From: DASYSL01 sp036003365
GTDB lineage: Bacteria > Eisenbacteria > RBG-16-71-46 > DASYSL01
DNA length: 18,047 nucleotides
Reading direction: 5' to 3'
Assembly: GCA_036003365.1 (NCBI GenBank)
Contig: DASYSL010000073.1
Location: 1-18,047, forward strand
Under the pieces are notes generated by a model that searched no databases, was not told the origin of the DNA, and saw nothing but the letters and a program-made list of their open reading frames with translations. Of the stretch, positions 14,347 to 18,047 are shown one piece after another. Within the stretch, counting starts at the first letter, position 1, and each line of letters begins with the position of its first letter. Made by a program: the position numbers and the translations under genes.

Positions 14347-17019
14347 TCATCGGATGATCGTGAACTTGCCCTGAGTCGTCTTGCCGCCCTGCGACTCGAC
14401 GCTGAACAGATAGATGCCGCTGACCACGTCCTGCCCGTTGCGCGAAATCAGATTCCACGTCGCCTGCGCATCGTTCGCCGACTCCTGCTGCGGATGGCCG
14501 TTCGTCTGCGCGTCACCCGGGTGGAGGATTTGCACCAGGTCCCCGCTCACGGTGTAGATGCGCAGCTGCGTCCAATCCTGCGGCAGGTTGAAGAAGTCGA
14601 CATGGGTCCCCGTGGGATCGGTGGCGTTGGGGGTCAGATCCCAGTCGGAGCGCCCGCGGTACGGATTGGGCACCACGTAGGGCTTGCCGCCGTTGGCGCC
14701 TGCCGCAAACGAGTTCTGCGGCACCACGCCCTCGCCTTCCACGGCGGCCTGCCGTCCCTCCTGCTCGGCCACCAGCGAGCCTTTGCCGGTCGAGTCGAAG
14801 GCGGTGACCGAATAGAAATAGAGGAAGCCGTTGAGGACGTTCCTATCCTCGTACGTGTAGCGCCCGACGGGATAGCGCGTCACGAAGTACGGATCGATGG
14901 TCGAGTCCGCGCCGGTGCTCGAAACCGCGAACTTCTTGCCCTGCGCCTGGTCGCAGACTCCCGGCTCGTCCGCCTTCTCCAGGCACGGCACGTCGTTGGG
15001 ATAGAGGATCTCGCCCGTGTTGCGATTCAGGAGCAGATTCTGCGCGACCACGGAATCACGACCGTCCTCGGTCTTGAGGATCAGCGGATTCAAGACGCCG
15101 TCGTAGTAGTAGTACGTCGCCAAGAGCGACCAGAGATCGTCGCCGGGGCCGCTCGAGCCCACGGGGCGCGTCCAGTTGGCCGCCTTCCAGATCTTGTAAC
15201 CCTTGAAGTCGAAGTCGCCCTGCACCGGATCCGTCGTCGCCTCGCTCTTGTTGTCCCACTCCAGCGTCACGCTCCGGTCATGGGGGATGAGCTTGAGATC
15301 CGGATTGGGCGGCGGCGCCGAAGCCGTCCAGCGCTTGAGCACGTAGCCCGGCACGCCGGTGCAGAAGTTGCAGTCGAGGTCGAACCAGGTGCACTCGTTC
15401 TCGAGCAGGCTCCGGTTGGTGCCTTCCGGATCGCGGCAGTCGGCGAACGCCGTCGGGCCGCCCGGCACCTTCTTGAGGCAGGTCTCGCGGCCGAAGTCGT
15501 CCGGACCCGGCACCTCGATTCCTTGCCGCTGCTCGTACGAGCCGCGGTACGTGAGCTCCGCGCCCACCGCCATGTCGATCAGCTTGGGATAGCGCTTCTT
15601 CAGGTTCTCACGCGACGCCAGATAGTCGACCTGCTGCGCGCCCAGCGCCCATTGCATGCTGACCGTCTCGCCCGGCTGCATGTGCAGGAACGGGCCCACC
15701 GAGAACAGCGACGAGTAGTCGTTGATCTCGTTGGCGTCGGGCGGCTGCTGGGTGATCAAGCCCGTGGTGTGATCGATGTTCTTGGAGCGTGACATGGCGT
15801 CGAAGCGCTCGGCGTCGTTCTGCGGCACGCCGCCCTGCGCGTACGGCGTCCCGGGCTGGAAGTACGTGTACATGTTGAAGCCGACCCGGCGCGGCGCCTT
15901 CTGGCCCGTGGGATCGATGGTGTGGCCGAGCAGCAGGCACACGGAGGCACCCGGCGTCTGGCCCTGGTCGCCATCGTCGTCGATCATCGTGAAGCCGTTG
16001 ATGTAGACGGTGTCCTGGCTGCACAGACCGTCCTGGTGCTCCAGGTCGTTGATGTGCAGGCTGCCCGTCTTGTTGCGCGTCCGGATATACGGATAGTTCG
16101 GATTGTCCGGATTGTCGGGACTCCCCGCGATCGTGGGATCCGGCCCCTGAGGAACGCGCGGCTCCGGCAGGTCGTCGGAGAAGTAGCGGTCGCGGATCAC
16201 GGGTCCGACGTCCTGGTCGATGCGCACGCCGACGTAGACCGAGTCGAGCTCGTGGTTGGTGATGTTGGTGAGCTCCCACTCGATGCTCGCGAAGTCGTTG
16301 GCGCCCGGCACCGAGAAGGCGTAGACGCTCTGACGCAGCTGGAGCCCGAGCGGCACGTGCTTCTCGGTCGCCGGCGTGTCGATCGCCTCCTGCGTGTCGT
16401 CCCGCATGAGGCAGGTAAATTCCTGCTGCGAGATGGCGCCGTAGTCCTCGTCGACCTTGCCGTCGCCGTCGTTGTCGTAGCCGTCGAGCGGATCCTCGTC
16501 GATCTTGTTGTCGCTGTCATCGTCGACCAGCCGCTGCCCGGAGGGGTTGCCGTCGTAGGTCAGGTAGATGCGGTCCCGCTCGTCGAGCGTCGGCGGCCGC
16601 CACTCGGTGGTAGCGCTGACGCGGCGCTTGAGCGACGGATCGGTCTGCTCCGGGTTCACGGCCCCCGCCCAGATGCCGGCGAAGAACAGATATTCGACGC
16701 CCGACGCGCCCGGCCACTGACCGGACGGATCGCTCGACGTGTTGGTGAACGGATTGCCGACCACGCCGATGTTGGTCACCTTCATCCACATGTTGCAGAA
16801 GGTGGTCACGCGGCCGGGACCGAAGATCTCCGGCACCGCGTTGGGCCCGAGGCCGCCCGGGGCGCGCACGCCGCGGCCGGTCGCTTCGGGGGCGGCGTTC
16901 AGCTCGCCCGCCCAGTTGGGCCCCGCCCAGGCGCGGCGGCACACGCCCGTGGAGACGCCCAGCACGATGGCCACGGCGAAGAGTGCGATCAGGAGCGATT
17001 GCAAGCAGCGTTGGGACAT
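14347..17019 (-). CDS. Large surface protein with FlgD-like / type IX-type C-terminal domain
   Basis: An ~890-residue exported protein of unknown function. A signal peptide covers about residues 1-32 (LLIALFAVAIVLGVSTG, cleavage near AWA). The N-terminal half has no fold I can name. It contains an acidic calcium-binding-type stretch near residues 165-193 with D-x-D-x-D-G patterns (DDDSDNKIDED, DNDGDGKVDED). Near 600-720 lies a fibronectin/Ig-like portion (LKLIPHDRSVTLEWDNKSEA, then FKGYKIWKA, and FLYFYSVTAFD). The last ~115 residues, from about 776, form a sorting-type domain (KPYVVPNPYRG, LRIYTVSGDLVQ, GIYLFSVES). The ATG at 17019 has GAGG six bases upstream; an ATG at 17031 overlaps the receptor stop as TAATG and is an alternative adding four residues. 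It probably sits on or leaves the cell surface. Confidence 0.8.
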   Translation of the reverse strand: MSQRCLQSLLIALFAVAIVLGVSTGVCRRAWAGPNWAGELNAAPEATGRGVRAPGGLGPNAVPEIFGPGRVTTFCNMWMKVTNIGVVGNPFTNTSSDPSGQWPGASGVEYLFFAGIWAGAVNPEQTDPSLKRRVSATTEWRPPTLDERDRIYLTYDGNPSGQRLVDDDSDNKIDEDPLDGYDNDGDGKVDEDYGAISQQEFTCLMRDDTQEAIDTPATEKHVPLGLQLRQSVYAFSVPGANDFASIEWELTNITNHELDSVYVGVRIDQDVGPVIRDRYFSDDLPEPRVPQGPDPTIAGSPDNPDNPNYPYIRTRNKTGSLHINDLEHQDGLCSQDTVYINGFTMIDDDGDQGQTPGASVCLLLGHTIDPTGQKAPRRVGFNMYTYFQPGTPYAQGGVPQNDAERFDAMSRSKNIDHTTGLITQQPPDANEINDYSSLFSVGPFLHMQPGETVSMQWALGAQQVDYLASRENLKKRYPKLIDMAVGAELTYRGSYEQRQGIEVPGPDDFGRETCLKKVPGGPTAFADCRDPEGTNRSLLENECTWFDLDCNFCTGVPGYVLKRWTASAPPPNPDLKLIPHDRSVTLEWDNKSEATTDPVQGDFDFKGYKIWKAANWTRPVGSSGPGDDLWSLLATYYYYDGVLNPLILKTEDGRDSVVAQNLLLNRNTGEILYPNDVPCLEKADEPGVCDQAQGKKFAVSSTGADSTIDPYFVTRYPVGRYTYEDRNVLNGFLYFYSVTAFDSTGKGSLVAEQEGRQAAVEGEGVVPQNSFAAGANGGKPYVVPNPYRGRSDWDLTPNATDPTGTHVDFFNLPQDWTQLRIYTVSGDLVQILHPGDAQTNGHPQQESANDAQATWNLISRNGQDVVSGIYLFSVESQGGKTTQGKFTIIR

Positions 17020-17030
17020 CCGGATCCTCA

Positions 17031-18047
17031 TTAGAAGCTCAAGCCCACGCCCACGCGAACGTTGCGGCCTTCCTGCCACACGCGCGGATCGTTCACGGGG
17101 ACCCAGTCTTCCAGGCCGTCCCCGTTGGTGTCCTTGAGATACGCGCCGCCCGGCCGTCCCGTCTCCGTGTAGTAGATGAGGTACTCGTCCCCCACCTGAT
17201 TCACGTACGGGTCCGGGAAGGCGCCGAAGCTCAGCTGGTTGATGTTCTTCGAGTCGAGCAAGTTGCGCGCGTCGCAGAAGAACGTCATGTGCTGACCCCA
17301 GACGTTGAAGAACTTGTCGGCCACGACCGAGAGCGTGCTCTGGCTCGGCAGGCGGCGCGAGTTATCGAGCGCCGGGTCCGGCTTGCGGTCGTTGCGGAAC
17401 GTCGGTGTGTAGGGCAGGCCCGAGCCGTAGGTCCACAGTACGTTGACGCCCCACTTGGACGGATCGCGGATCACCATGCTCGCCGACAGCGTGTGGCGCT
17501 GGTCCCAATCGAGCGGCTGCTCCGAGATCGGCAGGTAGAGCAGGTTGCCGTTGGCGAACTGGAGGCCCTGGTTGGGGTCCGACGCCACGCCGGTGGCGAT
17601 CGAGTAGGTGTAGTTGATCTCGCCCGAGAATTTGTGGCTGAAGCGCCTGACCAGGCTGGCCTCGAAGCCGCGCGACGAGGCGTAGTCCTCGTTCACGTAC
17701 ACGGGCACGAGCAGGTTGGTCAGCTCGTCACGCACCTGGCGCACGGCGATGAGCCCGAAGATGTCCTTGAAGAACACCGAGAACTGGCCCGACACGTCCT
17801 TCGAGAACAGGTGCTGCACGCCCGCCTGGTAGGCGATGTTGGTCTCGGGCTGCAGGTCGGGATTGCCGCGGATGGCCACGTTCGACTGCGAGCCGCGGTT
17901 CTCGAACACGAAGTTGCGCGCGTCGCAGAAGAACGTCATGTGCTGACCCCAGACGTTGAAGAACTTGTCGGCCACGACCGAGAGCGTGCTCTGGCTCGGC
18001 AGGCGGCGCGAGTTATCGAGCGCCGGGTCCGGCTTGCGGTCGTTGCG
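17031..18047 (-). CDS. TonB-dependent receptor, C-terminal barrel (5' end beyond window)
   Basis: The last 338 codons of an outer-membrane receptor; the frame is open to the right edge, so plug domain and TonB box are not visible. The barrel features are clear: AIRGNPDLQPETNIAYQAGV, a canonical N-P-D-L-x-P-E strand, LDWDQRHTLSASM, WTYGSGLPYTPTF, and the C-terminus VRVGVGLSF ending in Phe. It would import a nutrient powered by a TonB-type transducer; the substrate is unknown. The first ~45 visible codons are an exact duplicate of codons further on (see the repeat at 17911-18047), and they put a strand that belongs late in the barrel ahead of the N-P-D-L-x-P-E strand. The N-terminal visible part may therefore be misassembled. 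The stop overlaps or nearly touches the next gene. Confidence 0.85.
   Translation of the reverse strand, partial: RNDRKPDPALDNSRRLPSQSTLSVVADKFFNVWGQHMTFFCDARNFVFENRGSQSNVAIRGNPDLQPETNIAYQAGVQHLFSKDVSGQFSVFFKDIFGLIAVRQVRDELTNLLVPVYVNEDYASSRGFEASLVRRFSHKFSGEINYTYSIATGVASDPNQGLQFANGNLLYLPISEQPLDWDQRHTLSASMVIRDPSKWGVNVLWTYGSGLPYTPTFRNDRKPDPALDNSRRLPSQSTLSVVADKFFNVWGQHMTFFCDARNLLDSKNINQLSFGAFPDPYVNQVGDEYLIYYTETGRPGGAYLKDTNGDGLEDWVPVNDPRVWQEGRNVRVGVGLSF
17260..17396. repeat. 137-bp exact direct repeat, copy 1
   Basis: This copy is identical base for base to 17911-18047. It sits in the expected place in the barrel-coding sequence, between the GLPYTPTF strand and the last strands of the receptor. 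Confidence 0.95.
17911..18047. repeat. 137-bp exact direct repeat, copy 2, at the window end
   Basis: Offset from copy 1 is 651 bases, exactly 217 codons, so the reading frame is kept. The bases just outside the left boundary differ (c at 17259, g at 17910). The right boundary is set by the window edge, so the true repeat may be longer. Confidence 0.95.

Noticed and set aside
16097..16114. Short tandem 9-bp near-repeat encoding Asn-Pro-Asp units
   Set aside because: Two imperfect units inside a coding region, explained by the repeated D-N-P residues; not a repeat element.
15922..17034. Plus-strand open frame of 370 codons
   Set aside because: Antisense to the large surface protein, and Val/Asp/Arg repetitive without a domain.

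Overview
The window is high-GC bacterial DNA, read almost entirely on the minus strand; one gene, at 3309-3935, is on the plus strand. Its gene content points to a diderm bacterium of the FCB type. There is a Tol system, a TonB-dependent receptor, a PorV/PorQ-like outer-membrane protein, two secreted proteins ending in FlgD-like / type IX-secretion-like C-terminal domains, and a GWxTD-domain protein. Together with the GC content this fits lineages such as Candidatus Eisenbacteria. That placement is an inference from gene content, with no marker phylogeny behind it.

Layout, left to right. (1) 1-3034, minus: tolQ, tolR, a short TolA/TonB-like transducer and tolB (3' end cut by the window edge), tightly packed as one operon; pal would be expected beyond the left edge. 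(2) 3309-3935, plus: a TlpA-type thioredoxin lipoprotein divergent from tolQ. It converges with no gap on (3) 3936-5906, minus: a secreted endonuclease/exonuclease/phosphatase-fold protein with a type IX-like C-terminal tail. (4) 6002-6803, minus: a periplasmic YceI-family protein with a very clear intrinsic terminator. (5) 7018-11718, minus: a central glycolysis cluster, transcribed pfk, gap, pgk, tpiA, secG, tRNA-Leu(GAG). The phosphofructokinase carries both residues that mark pyrophosphate-dependent enzymes. (6) 11827-18047, minus: an envelope cluster, transcribed TonB-dependent receptor (5' end beyond the window), an ~890-residue surface protein with a sorting-type tail, a PorV/PorQ-like barrel and a GWxTD-domain protein, with junctions of 28 bp or less.

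How the parts fit: TolQ/TolR/TolA would use the proton motive force to act on the outer membrane, and possibly also energise TonB-dependent uptake. The cluster at 11827-18047 looks like a surface assembly unit: receptor, exported surface protein, PorV-like partner, and an exported protein of unknown role. The glycolytic operon is compact and translationally coupled in places, and probably has its own promoter at 11774-11802.

The most notable points are the predicted PPi-dependent phosphofructokinase, the four-gene envelope cluster of unknown function, and an exact 137-bp in-frame repeat whose second copy ends precisely at the right edge of the window and may be an assembly artefact. No CRISPR array, insertion sequence or phage gene was seen, and no gene-free stretch exceeds 300 bases.
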